From: an uncultured Bacteroides sp.
Lineage (GTDB): Bacteria; Bacteroidota; Bacteroidia; Bacteroidales; Bacteroidaceae
NCBI GenBank assembly: GCA_959606905.1
Contig: CAUHML010000181.1
Coordinates: 1 to 6,083, forward strand
Reading direction: 5' to 3'
DNA length: 6,083 nucleotides
The notes under the pieces are model-generated. The model had not been told where the DNA came from. It ran no database searches and saw only the letters and a list, made by a program, of their open reading frames with translations. Below, piece after piece: positions 1 to 6,083 of the stretch (position 1 is the first letter of the stretch; each line of letters begins with the position of its first letter). A program made the translations under genes and the position numbers.

Positions 1-18
1 CCTACGCTATATAATTAA

Positions 19-99
19 GCCCTTTCAGGGCACTCCGCAAAATTATCATTTAGCTCATTTCTGCACGGTTATGAATCAAATTTTGGTGCAGTTGCCCTG
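19..99. repeat. Nested inverted repeats with alternative pairings at the left edge
   Basis: Three complementary pairings are visible. GCCCT (19-23) and AGGGC (27-31) form a short hairpin with a 3-nt loop. CAGGGCA (26-32) is also a perfect 7-bp complement of TGCCCTG (93-99), so it cannot pair both ways at once. Inside that outer pair, CTGCAC (61-66) matches GTGCAG (86-91). The whole could fold as a two-level stem or as a small local hairpin. GCCCTTTCAGGGC-like hairpins resemble intergenic repeats I associate with Bacteroides genomes, but that is from memory. It may be the 3' end of a transcript entering from the left, a REP-like element, or chance. The feature upstream is outside the window. 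Confidence 0.35.
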
Positions 100-106
100 T
101 ATTTTA

Positions 107-137
107 TCTGATAAGTCTAAATATCAATCTAGTTTTT
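107..137 (+). promoter_or_regulatory. Possible Bacteroides-type promoter for nudC
   Basis: TAGTTTTT at 130-137 matches seven of eight positions of the Bacteroides -7 consensus TAnnTTTG. TCTG at 107-110 lies 19 bases upstream, which is the expected spacing for the -33 TTTG element, with one mismatch. A start site would fall near 143-146, giving a leader of roughly 35 nt. In such AT-rich DNA a match of this quality can occur by chance, so this is only a candidate. Confidence 0.35.
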
Positions 138-143
138 TTATAA

Positions 144-158
144 CTTCGCAGCGCGAAG
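144..158 (+). other. Small GC-rich hairpin in the nudC leader
   Basis: CTTCGC (144-149) and GCGAAG (153-158) form a perfect 6-bp stem with an AGC loop, in otherwise AT-rich sequence 19 nt before the nudC ATG. If the proposed promoter at 107-137 is right, this hairpin would sit at the extreme 5' end of the mRNA, where such a stem could protect against decay. No U-tract follows, so it is unlikely to be a terminator. Confidence 0.35.
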
Positions 159-177
159 ATCAAGAATTAGAATTAAA

Positions 178-966
178 ATGAATCAGACAGCACAATCATG
201 GTGGTTTATCTTTTACAAAGACCAACTGCTTCTTGAGAAAAAAGAGGATGGCATATATGCCATCCCGTGTGGAGAAAGCTCTCCTATTGTTATTAAAGAA
301 AAAACAACCGTACACAATATCACTACACTGGAAGGGAGAAACTGCAAGGCTTTCTCCCTCTCCTCTCCCATTGAAGAATCGGAGCAATGGATCATGATAG
401 GGCTTCGTGCCTCCTATGAATATCTTCCTTTGTCTCATTATCAGACAGCAGGAAAAGCATATGAGATTCTGCATTGGGATAGAAACAGCCGCTTTTGTTC
501 CGCCTGCGGCACGCCTATGGAACAGAAAGAATCTATCATGAAGCGTTGTCCGAAATGTGACCGGGAGGTATATCCTTCCATTTCCACAGCGATTCTTGTA
601 TTAGTGAGAAAAAAAGATTCACTACTCTTAGTGCACGCCCGCAATTTTAAAGGAACATTCAACAGTCTCGTTGCCGGATTTCTGGAAACCGGAGAAACGC
701 TAGAAGAATGTGTAGCACGTGAAGTGAAAGAAGAAACCGGACTGGATGTAAAGAATATCACTTATTTCGGTAATCAGCCCTGGCCTTATCCCAGCGGACT
801 AATGGTCGGCTTTATTGCTGATTATGCCGGAGGGGAAATCAACCTCCAAGATGAAGAATTGAGTTCGGGAGACTTTTATACAAGAGACAATTTACCCGAA
901 CTTCCCAGAAAACTTAGTCTTGCCCGAAAGATGATTGATTGGTGGATAGAGCATCCAAATGAATAA
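178..966 (+). CDS. nudC: NAD(+)/NADH pyrophosphatase NudC (zinc-ribbon Nudix hydrolase)
   Basis: This cytosolic enzyme cleaves the pyrophosphate of NAD(H) to NMN(H) and AMP; NudC of E. coli also removes NAD caps from RNA. The 262-residue length is close to the 257 of E. coli NudC. The N-terminal ~100 residues form the Nudix-like domain. A four-cysteine zinc ribbon follows (C107, C110, C124, C127), then the Nudix domain with a complete GX5EX7REUXEEXGU box (G167 to L189; metal ligands E182, E185, E186). The diagnostic motif reads NQPWPYPSGLM (199-209), against SQPWPFPQSLM in E. coli. From remembered alignment, Y132, F168, W202, M209, E227 and A249 keep the NAD-pocket residues. The ATG at 178 puts WWFIF at residues 8-12, the normal family start. 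The ribosome-binding site is weak (AT-rich), as is usual in Bacteroidetes. A 106-nt gap separates it from the DUF418 gene, and no clear promoter is seen there. Identification is firm; the decapping role here is inferred. Confidence 0.95.
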   Translation: MNQTAQSWWFIFYKDQLLLEKKEDGIYAIPCGESSPIVIKEKTTVHNITTLEGRNCKAFSLSSPIEESEQWIMIGLRASYEYLPLSHYQTAGKAYEILHWDRNSRFCSACGTPMEQKESIMKRCPKCDREVYPSISTAILVLVRKKDSLLLVHARNFKGTFNSLVAGFLETGETLEECVAREVKEETGLDVKNITYFGNQPWPYPSGLMVGFIADYAGGEINLQDEELSSGDFYTRDNLPELPRKLSLARKMIDWWIEHPNE

Positions 967-973
967 ATCAAAC

Positions 974-1051
974 ATGGAAAATATCATCAAAGGAATCCGT
1001 CAGTATGTTCCCGAAGCCTGCTTAGAGATGGGTAAAATGAACATTTACTAA
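974..1051 (+). other. 25-codon mini-ORF between nudC and the DUF418 gene (unrecognised; small gene or remnant)
   Basis: An ATG 7 nt after the nudC stop opens a 25-codon frame that begins MENIIKGIRQYVPEACLEMG and ends KMNIY before TAA. It is in a different frame from nudC, so it is not a readthrough tail. The first 15 or so residues look protein-like (mixed charged and hydrophobic residues) and resemble the start of a normal gene that stops early. I do not recognise a family. It could be a small translated peptide, the 5' remnant of a gene deleted at its 3' side, or a chance frame. The distance to the next gene is 21 nt. Confidence 0.25.
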
Positions 1052-1072
1052 AAACAATCATAAATTAGCCCC

Positions 1073-2248
1073 ATGGAATTATCAACAAAAACACCCCGAA
1101 TTGAAGTAGTAGATGCTCTTAGAGGATTTGCTGTAATGGCCATCCTTCTGGTTCATAACCTGGAGCATTTCATTTTCCCCGTATATCCGGAAAGTTCTCC
1201 TGAATGGCTTACCATTTTGGATGCCGGAGTATTTAATGCGACATTTTCACTGCTTGCCGGAAAGTCTTATGCCATATTCGCTCTGCTTTTCGGATTCACT
1301 TTCTATATCCAGTCGCACAACCAGCAGTTGAAAGGAAAAGATTTTGGTTACCGCTTTTTATGGAGAATGATATTGCTGGCAGGATTCGCCACTTTGAATG
1401 CCGCTTTCTTCCCGGCAGGAGATGTCCTGCTTCTGTTTGTTGTAGTCAGTCTTGTACTATTTATCGTACGTAAATGGAGTGACAAAGCGATTCTAATCAC
1501 CGCCATCTTGTTTTCACTGCAACCGATTGAATGGTTTCATTATATAATGAGCCTTTTCAATCCTGCTTATACCCTACCCGATTTGAATGTCGGAGCCATG
1601 TATGCTGAAGTAGCGGAATACACCAAAGCCGGAAACTTTTGGGATTTTCTGATAGGTAATGTTACTTTAGGACAGAAAGCAAGCTTGTTTTGGGCTATCG
1701 GTGCCGGACGTTTCTTGCAGACTGCCGGACTTTTCCTGTTTGGCTTATATATCGGACGCAAAGAATTGTTCGTTGCTACCGAATCTCATTTGAAGTTCTG
1801 GATGAAAGCACTTATTATTGCAGCTATCAGTTTCGCACCACTGTATTCTCTGAAAGAACAGATCATGCAAAGTGACAGCAGTTTAATTCAGCAAACGGTA
1901 GGCACTGCCTTTGATATGTGGCAGAAATTTGCATTTACGATTGTACTTGTTGCTTCCTTCGTGTTGCTTTATCAGAAAGATCAGTTCAAGAAAACTGTAT
2001 CTAATCTGCGATTCTACGGAAAAATGAGCTTGACCAATTATATTTATCAATCTATTTTGGGAGCCATTATCTATTTCCCATTCGGATTCTATCTTGCTCC
2101 TTACTGTGGATATACTCTTAGCCTGATTATCGGTATTATTCTTTTCCTGGCGCAAGTTCGGTTCTGCAAATGGTGGCTGTCTAAACATAAACAAGGACCA
2201 TTGGAAACAATATGGCATAAATGGACTTGGATAGGCACGAAGAAATAA
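1073..2248 (+). CDS. DUF418 / YeiB-family polytopic inner-membrane protein
   Basis: A 391-residue integral membrane protein of unknown biochemical role. The N terminus carries the family opening: R9, then DALRGFA (14-20) leading into the first membrane helix, with H28 after it. About ten hydrophobic segments are visible, roughly at 16-34, 55-79, 97-113, 117-133, 138-152, 203-227, 244-261, 285-300, 321-340 and 346-362. The DUF418 domain lies in the C-terminal half: GRFLQTAGLFLFGLYIGR (212-229), GKMSLTNYIYQS (316-327) and the terminal GPLETIWHKWT (375-385). The family belongs to a wider group of membrane proteins that includes acyltransferases such as OpgC and Acyltransferase_3, so a transacylase role is a guess only. 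The start at 1073 places the DALRGF motif at the normal distance. The gene follows nudC on the same strand by 106 nt and could be co-transcribed. The family assignment is strong; the function is unknown. Confidence 0.9.
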   Translation: MELSTKTPRIEVVDALRGFAVMAILLVHNLEHFIFPVYPESSPEWLTILDAGVFNATFSLLAGKSYAIFALLFGFTFYIQSHNQQLKGKDFGYRFLWRMILLAGFATLNAAFFPAGDVLLLFVVVSLVLFIVRKWSDKAILITAILFSLQPIEWFHYIMSLFNPAYTLPDLNVGAMYAEVAEYTKAGNFWDFLIGNVTLGQKASLFWAIGAGRFLQTAGLFLFGLYIGRKELFVATESHLKFWMKALIIAAISFAPLYSLKEQIMQSDSSLIQQTVGTAFDMWQKFAFTIVLVASFVLLYQKDQFKKTVSNLRFYGKMSLTNYIYQSILGAIIYFPFGFYLAPYCGYTLSLIIGIILFLAQVRFCKWWLSKHKQGPLETIWHKWTWIGTKK

Positions 2249-2546
2249 CAGAAAAAAAGAAATAGCACTGACTGAAAAATAGACTAAGAAAGCAGGCCAC
2301 GAAATACACATAACTACAAACGAACAACTTACGAATATGAAACTGAACGTATCACTCTAAAGCATCAACAAAACATGTGTATCCGCAGCCTGCGGGTTGA
2401 AATTGAGATGATGTCAATACAACAAGATTCTCGCAAGAAGGATTAGCAAGTGGACTTAAAGAATGCAAAGGAAATGAAAGAACTGTGCCAAGTTGGGGAA
2501 AAAGCCCGAAAATAGGCAGAATCAGGGCTATGTATAGAGAAAAAGA
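2249..2546. other. Convergent intergenic gap without a supported gene
   Basis: This A- and G-rich stretch on the + strand lies between two genes that converge. One + frame stays open from 2288 to 2443 (52 codons, hydrophilic, first ATG only at 2375 giving 23 residues), then meets stops at 2444 and later. I recognise no family in it, and it has no start signal, so I do not call a gene. CCGCAG and CTGCGG flank one base at 2383-2395, a short near-palindrome of unknown meaning. The rest shows no RNA gene, repeat array or mobile-element end. Confidence 0.5.
2503..2529 (-). terminator. Weak secondary hairpin with U-run, - strand
   Basis: AGCCC (2503-2507) and GGGCT (2525-2529) form a 5-bp stem with a 17-nt loop. 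Read on the - strand, the stem runs directly into five T residues. It lies downstream of the stronger hairpin at 2547-2584 for - strand transcription, so it could act as a back-up terminator. The long loop and short stem make this uncertain. Confidence 0.25.
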
Positions 2547-2584
2547 AGCGCCTCCATAATCTTCGAAAAGACCATGGAGGCGCT
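2547..2584 (-). terminator. Strong Rho-independent terminator of the phospho-sugar mutase, possibly bidirectional
   Basis: AGCGCCTCCAT (2547-2557) and ATGGAGGCGCT (2574-2584) form a perfect 11-bp GC-rich stem. The stem continues across a 2-by-2 mismatch with TCTT (2560-2563) and AAGA (2568-2571) closed by a 4-nt CGAA loop. On the - strand the hairpin is followed by TCTTTTTCTC, a good U-tract, 52 nt after the mutase stop. On the + strand it is followed by TATTTATTATTTATC, which is AT-rich but interrupted, so termination of the nudC-DUF418 transcript is also plausible. Confidence 0.8.
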
Positions 2585-2636
2585 ATTTATTATTTATCTT
2601 TCGTTATCTATATCTGAAATTTCAGAAGAAACAAAA

Positions 2637-4382
2637 TCAGATACCCAATGATTTCTTCACTGCTTCAATCTTTTCCATTGCAGCAGATTCGGCAGAAGCA
2701 TAACAATTGCGGCAACCCATTTCACCCTGAACTTCCATATAGAACTTAATCTTAGGTTCTGTACCTGAAGGACGAACGGAAACTTTGCTACCGTCTTCAG
2801 TGAAATATTGAAGTACGTTAGATGGTTCCGGCATATCGATTGCAGTTACGTTACCTTTATCATCCGTCTGTTTCAGTGTCTTATAATCTTTGCTTAAGAT
2901 CACTTTAGAACCACCCAATTCTTTCGGAGGATTAGCACGGAAGTTCTCCATCATCGCTTTGATTTCTTCTGCACCGCTCTTACCCGGTTTCACTACGTTT
3001 ACAGTAAACTCTTTAGAGAATCCGTATTCTACGTAGATATCCAGCAACAACTGATACAAGGATTTTCCATTATCTTTTGCCCATGCAGCAACTTCAGCAA
3101 TCAAACAGCAAGCTGATACGGCATCTTTATCGCGAACGAAATCTTCGGCAAGGAATCCGTAGCTTTCTTCACCGCCACCGATATATTTCTGTTTGCCTTC
3201 ACGCAGACGGATTTCACGGGCAATCCATTTAAATCCGGTGTAGCAGTCAAGCATTTCGATATTGTTCTTATCTGCGATTTTCTTGATTAGTTCAGTTGTA
3301 ACGATTGTCTTCACGCAGAACTCGCCACCTTTAATCTTACCCAGTTGTTTGTACTGTGTCAGAATATAATAAAGGTACATCATACAAGTCTGATTACCGT
3401 TAATCAGTACCCATTCGCCTTTATCATCCTTGCAAGCAATACCCACACGGTCAGCATCCGGGTCGGAAGCCATAACGAGGTCAGCATCAATTTCTTTGGC
3501 AAGGTTTACAGCCATAGAAAGAGCTTCCGCGTTTTCCGGGTTCGGAGATACGACAGTCGGGAAGTTACCGTCCTTAATCATCTGTTCGGGCACAGTAAAT
3601 ACGTTTTCGAATCCCCACATTTTCAATGCACGAGGAATCAACATCATACCTGTACCATGAATCGGAGTATAGACAATCTTCATATCTTTGTGACGGGCGA
3701 TAGCTGCCGGATCAATAGAAACAGTTTTCACCATATCCAGATAAATCTTATCGATGTCTTCACCGATAATCTGAATCAAATCCGGATTTCCCTGGAATTT
3801 AATATCGGCAGCAGAAGCAATTGCATTCACTTCGTCGATGATACCTTTATCGTGTGGAGCCAATACCTGTGCACCATCGTCCCAATATGCCTTGTAACCG
3901 TTGTATTCTTTCGGATTGTGAGAAGCAGTCAGGATGATACCGCTTTGGCAACCGAGGTGACGGATGGCGAAAGACATTTCCGGTGTCGGACGCATGTCGT
4001 CAAACAGATATACTTTGATACCATTGGCAGAGAAAATATTAGCAGAAGTTTCCGCAAACAAACGGCTGTTGTTGCGGCAATCGTGACCTACTACTACAGA
4101 AATCTGCGGCAGGTCTTTGAAGTTCTTTTTCAGATAGTTGGAAAGTCCTTGAGTGGCAGCACCTACCGTATAGATATTCATACGATTGCTACCTACACCC
4201 ATAATACCACGCAGACCACCAGTACCAAATTCAAGATCTTTGTAGAAAGCTTCAATTAGTTCGGTTTTATCATCGTTTTCCAACATACGTTTCACTTCAG
4301 CCTGGGTTTCAGCATCATAAGCCGGGGTTAGCCATTTTTCGGCTTTTTCAGTGACCTGTTTAATAAGTTCCTGATTTTCCAT
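2637..4382 (-). CDS. Phospho-sugar mutase (phosphoglucomutase/phosphomannomutase, PGM2/PgcA type)
   Basis: A cytosolic enzyme of the alpha-D-phosphohexomutase superfamily. It most likely interconverts glucose-1-phosphate and glucose-6-phosphate, linking glycolysis to nucleotide-sugar, glycogen and surface-polysaccharide synthesis. The 581 residues match the length of B. subtilis PgcA and are close to animal PGM2. All four domains are intact. GTGGLRG (53-59) is the N-terminal signature. TASHNP (152-157) carries the phosphoserine S154. DPDADR (307-312) supplies the Mg ligands D307, D309 and D311. GGGEESYG (402-409) is the sugar-binding loop. RPSGTEPK (537-544) is the phosphate-binding loop. C557 and C560 form a CxxC pair near the C terminus. 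The start at 4382 gives a usual N terminus (MENQELIKQV). A promoter-like box lies upstream and a strong terminator downstream, so the gene is probably a single transcription unit, perhaps with some readthrough from the dipeptidase gene. Preference for glucose, mannose or a pentose phosphate cannot be read from the sequence. Confidence 0.93.
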   Translation of the reverse strand: MENQELIKQVTEKAEKWLTPAYDAETQAEVKRMLENDDKTELIEAFYKDLEFGTGGLRGIMGVGSNRMNIYTVGAATQGLSNYLKKNFKDLPQISVVVGHDCRNNSRLFAETSANIFSANGIKVYLFDDMRPTPEMSFAIRHLGCQSGIILTASHNPKEYNGYKAYWDDGAQVLAPHDKGIIDEVNAIASAADIKFQGNPDLIQIIGEDIDKIYLDMVKTVSIDPAAIARHKDMKIVYTPIHGTGMMLIPRALKMWGFENVFTVPEQMIKDGNFPTVVSPNPENAEALSMAVNLAKEIDADLVMASDPDADRVGIACKDDKGEWVLINGNQTCMMYLYYILTQYKQLGKIKGGEFCVKTIVTTELIKKIADKNNIEMLDCYTGFKWIAREIRLREGKQKYIGGGEESYGFLAEDFVRDKDAVSACCLIAEVAAWAKDNGKSLYQLLLDIYVEYGFSKEFTVNVVKPGKSGAEEIKAMMENFRANPPKELGGSKVILSKDYKTLKQTDDKGNVTAIDMPEPSNVLQYFTEDGSKVSVRPSGTEPKIKFYMEVQGEMGCRNCYASAESAAMEKIEAVKKSLGI

Positions 4383-4436
4383 TTCGATTGTTATTTATTG
4401 GTTAATGAATTATTTATTATCAATTTCTTGAGCACA

Positions 4437-4444
4437 CAAATGTA
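4437..4444 (-). promoter_or_regulatory. Bacteroides -7 box for the phospho-sugar mutase gene
   Basis: Read on the - strand, these bases are TACATTTG, a full match to the TAnnTTTG consensus of the Bacteroides primary sigma factor. The expected -33 position (around 4464-4467) reads TAGG, which is a poor match to TTTG, but -33 elements are often weak in this group. The start site would fall near 4430, giving an AT-rich leader of about 45-50 nt. The box lies about 30 nt past the palindromic element, so that element does not interrupt it. Confidence 0.5.
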
Positions 4445-4474
4445 AAATAATAAGTTTATAATTCCTAGTTATTT

Positions 4475-4565
4475 AATGAAGAATTAAGAATGAAAAATGA
4501 AGAATCGCATTATAAGACATATTTGCAAAGCATAATTCTTCATTTTTCATTCTTAATTCTTCATT
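4475..4565. repeat. 91-nt palindromic element with perfect 31-bp arms (MITE/REP-like)
   Basis: The left arm (4475-4505) and right arm (4535-4565) are perfect reverse complements over 31 bases, with a 29-nt spacer (4506-4534). The arms are themselves repetitive: AATGAAGAAT occurs at 4475-4484 and again at 4496-4505. Pairing stops abruptly at both outer ends. On either strand the transcript would form one long, mostly A-U stem. The inner edge of the right arm supplies the TGA stop of the C69 peptidase (4561-4563). I recall similar AATGAAGAAT-type hairpins in intergenic regions of Bacteroides, which suggests a dispersed non-autonomous element. No flanking duplication is obvious. It may also act on the 3' end of the peptidase mRNA. 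Confidence 0.8.
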
Positions 4566-6083
4566 TTACCAAATATCTGTCACCAGTCTGCTTGACATAT
4601 TCCTGCAAGAATTCTTTCGGATATCCGGGACGCATCACTCCGGCAGGTTGTCCAATAGAATTACGCTCAAACTGACCGTCTTTAACACGTTTCACCACTC
4701 CATCATTGTACTTCACAATCAAGAATGTACCCAATTGTTTCCAAGTATCGAAAGTGCTCTGTGCGGTCATATTTGTATAGTTTGTCAGAAAGTCAACCGC
4801 TGCGTTCTTATCTTTTGCCAGCAGTTTGGCAGCCATTTCTTCAATGCCTTCCTGTGCATTGTTGAAAGTAGTTTCCATTTCTTTCTGCGCTTCCCGTACA
4901 TCACCGATCATCAAATCATAACGCGGATAGACCATATTAGATACCCAGTTGAAAATCCAGAAAGCAGAATTCCAGGAGAAAGTAATATAATCGGCCCCAT
5001 CTACACGGGTATAACATACCGGCACTTTAGTAGCACAACAATAAACCGGGGTAAATACAGCCATGTTCGCATCATCCACACCAAACCAAAGTACACCGCC
5101 TATCGGGTCCGGCTTATGAGCCCGCATTTGTGCAACAAATACAAACCCGCTTTGTTGAGTGGAAATCGGACGTTCGTTGAAATATTCCTGGCCATCTACC
5201 TTGAAGTTCAGAGGAGAAAGACGGTAAGGTGTCTTATAAGGTCCGGCTCCAAAATCATTGGAGATGTCAAGGGGCGTTCCTTCATAATGGTCGCGCATCA
5301 TATCTTTCACATCTTGCACGGATAACTTATGTTTCGGTTTCACAAAAAGAGGCATCGGCGTATTGGTCTTTCCCTCAATGTAAGGAAGATAATCTTTTCC
5401 GTTATCTGTGAACTTATTAAAATAGCTCCACACACGAGCCTCACAGAAACGGCGGGCACCAAAATCAAGAGGCGCATAGGCTAATGAGAAGCTAAAGTCT
5501 TTGTTTACTCCATTAAAATATCCCTTCTCGCGGGCAAAAGAAACGACATCCGGAGAGTACATGCAGTTTTCCTTGTCGTTCATATCAAACTGGTGGATAC
5601 GTGACTGGTTGGCATGGGCCGAAATGCAATCATCGGGCACACGTACAGCTACCCAAACTGCTCCACGGATGCCGGGACCTTTACCAATCATTTCCATAAT
5701 CCATATTTCGTTCGGATCGGCAATAGTAAAGGATTCTCCTTCGCTATAATAGCCGTATTGCTGCACTAAGTCGGTCATGATCTTAATTGCTTCACGGGCA
5801 GTGCGCGAACGTTGCAAACCGATATAAATCAGACTTCCGTAATCGATAATCCCTGTAGAATCGGCCAATTCCGGACGTCCGCCGAAAGTTGTCTCACCAA
5901 TGGTAACCTGATATTCATTCATATTACCGACTACATTGTAAGTCTGGCGTGCCTGCTCTATTTCTCCCAGATACTTGCCGGTATCCCATTCATAAACTTT
6001 CAGCATCGTACCTTTTGGATAGGTAGCAGCCGGATAATGATAAAGTTCTCCGAATAAGCCATACGAGTCGGCAGAATAGGAAA
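4561..6083 (-). CDS. C69-family dipeptidase (PepD-like Ntn hydrolase), 5' end outside the window
   Basis: A peptidase of MEROPS family C69 (Peptidase_C69), hydrolysing dipeptides with an N-terminal cysteine nucleophile exposed by self-processing. The open frame continues upstream past the ATG at 6006 to the window edge. Those 25 extra codons read SYSADSYGLFGELYHYPAAT, then YPKGT, which is typical family sequence, so the ATG at 6006 is internal. The true start, any signal peptide and the catalytic Cys lie beyond base 6083. Of the gene, 506 codons and the stop are visible. Numbered from the 6006 Met, recognisable parts are FGGRPELADSTGIIDYGSL (41-59), the EAI helix region (72-80), FTIADPNEIWIMEMIGKG (93-110), ISAHANQSRI (128-137) and PIGGVLWFGVDDA (301-313). 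The C terminus TGDRYLVK is near the normal family end. Bacteroides homologues are usually exported, which is inferred here. The TGA stop lies inside a palindromic repeat. The mutase gene follows 178 nt downstream. Confidence 0.9.
   Translation of the reverse strand, partial: SYSADSYGLFGELYHYPAATYPKGTMLKVYEWDTGKYLGEIEQARQTYNVVGNMNEYQVTIGETTFGGRPELADSTGIIDYGSLIYIGLQRSRTAREAIKIMTDLVQQYGYYSEGESFTIADPNEIWIMEMIGKGPGIRGAVWVAVRVPDDCISAHANQSRIHQFDMNDKENCMYSPDVVSFAREKGYFNGVNKDFSFSLAYAPLDFGARRFCEARVWSYFNKFTDNGKDYLPYIEGKTNTPMPLFVKPKHKLSVQDVKDMMRDHYEGTPLDISNDFGAGPYKTPYRLSPLNFKVDGQEYFNERPISTQQSGFVFVAQMRAHKPDPIGGVLWFGVDDANMAVFTPVYCCATKVPVCYTRVDGADYITFSWNSAFWIFNWVSNMVYPRYDLMIGDVREAQKEMETTFNNAQEGIEEMAAKLLAKDKNAAVDFLTNYTNMTAQSTFDTWKQLGTFLIVKYNDGVVKRVKDGQFERNSIGQPAGVMRPGYPKEFLQEYVKQTGDRYLVK

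Noticed and set aside
1883..2311. - strand open frame (142 codons) opposite the end of the DUF418 gene
   Set aside because: It overlaps conserved DUF418 motifs on the other strand and has no recognisable protein features of its own.
2383..2395. CCGCAG-C-CTGCGG near-palindrome as an operator
   Set aside because: It is short, isolated, far from any promoter and in a convergent gap, so it may be chance.
3345..4259. Long + strand open frame (304 codons) opposite the mutase gene
   Set aside because: It is wholly antisense to a fully conserved enzyme gene, shows no recognisable domain, and its odd composition (rich in His, Ile, Arg, Ser) fits a shadow of the coding strand.
4391..4418. Two copies of TTATTTATT in the mutase leader as a regulatory repeat
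   Set aside because: The sequence is simple AT-rich DNA, and similar runs occur after the terminator at about 2585, so no specific role can be argued.
4475..4565. The palindrome as a CRISPR array or a classical Rho-independent terminator
   Set aside because: There is one inverted pair and not regularly spaced direct repeats, and the stem is A-U rich without a GC-rich core followed by a clean U-tract.
4490..4675. + strand 61-codon open frame starting inside the palindrome
   Set aside because: It reads through both repeat arms and then antisense to the peptidase C terminus; a chance frame.
4648..5325. + strand open frame (225 codons) opposite the C69 peptidase gene
   Set aside because: Antisense shadow of a well-supported coding region, with no family signature and no start signals.
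6004..6006. ATG at 6006 as the start of the C69 peptidase
   Set aside because: The frame stays open upstream to the window edge and encodes family-typical sequence (ADSYGLFGELYHYP), so this Met is internal and the gene is cut by the window.

Overview
The window looks like ordinary chromosomal DNA from a gut Bacteroides or a close Bacteroidales relative. The grounds are moderate-to-low GC genes, very AT-rich gaps, weak or absent Shine-Dalgarno sequences, a TAnnTTTG promoter box ahead of one gene, and protein families typical of that group. The species is inferred, not shown.

Layout. Bases 1-177 are an intergenic leader with nested inverted repeats, a possible promoter and a small hairpin. On the + strand follow nudC, a zinc-ribbon Nudix NAD(H) pyrophosphatase / NAD-RNA decapping enzyme (178-966), then a 25-codon mini-ORF of uncertain status (974-1051), then a DUF418/YeiB-type polytopic membrane protein (1073-2248). 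A gene-poor convergent gap (2249-2636) holds a strong 38-nt hairpin terminator. On the - strand lie a phospho-sugar mutase of the PGM2/PgcA type (4382-2637) and, upstream of it, a family C69 dipeptidase whose 5' end runs off the window (6083-4561). Between the two is a 91-nt palindromic element (4475-4565) with perfect 31-bp arms. It supplies the stop codon of the peptidase. A Bacteroides-type -7 box for the mutase follows it.

How the genes fit together. nudC and the DUF418 gene may share one + strand transcript, since no clear promoter is seen between them. The mutase and the dipeptidase point the same way, but the palindrome and a separate promoter-like box suggest that the mutase is at least partly transcribed alone. 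The four products cover nucleotide clean-up, an uncharacterised membrane function, glucose-1-P/glucose-6-P interconversion and probable extracytoplasmic dipeptide hydrolysis. They look like housekeeping neighbours and not one pathway.

I did not find a convincing new system. The items most worth checking are the palindrome fused to the peptidase stop codon, the mini-ORF after nudC, the nested inverted repeats at the left edge, and the CxxC pair near the C terminus of the mutase.
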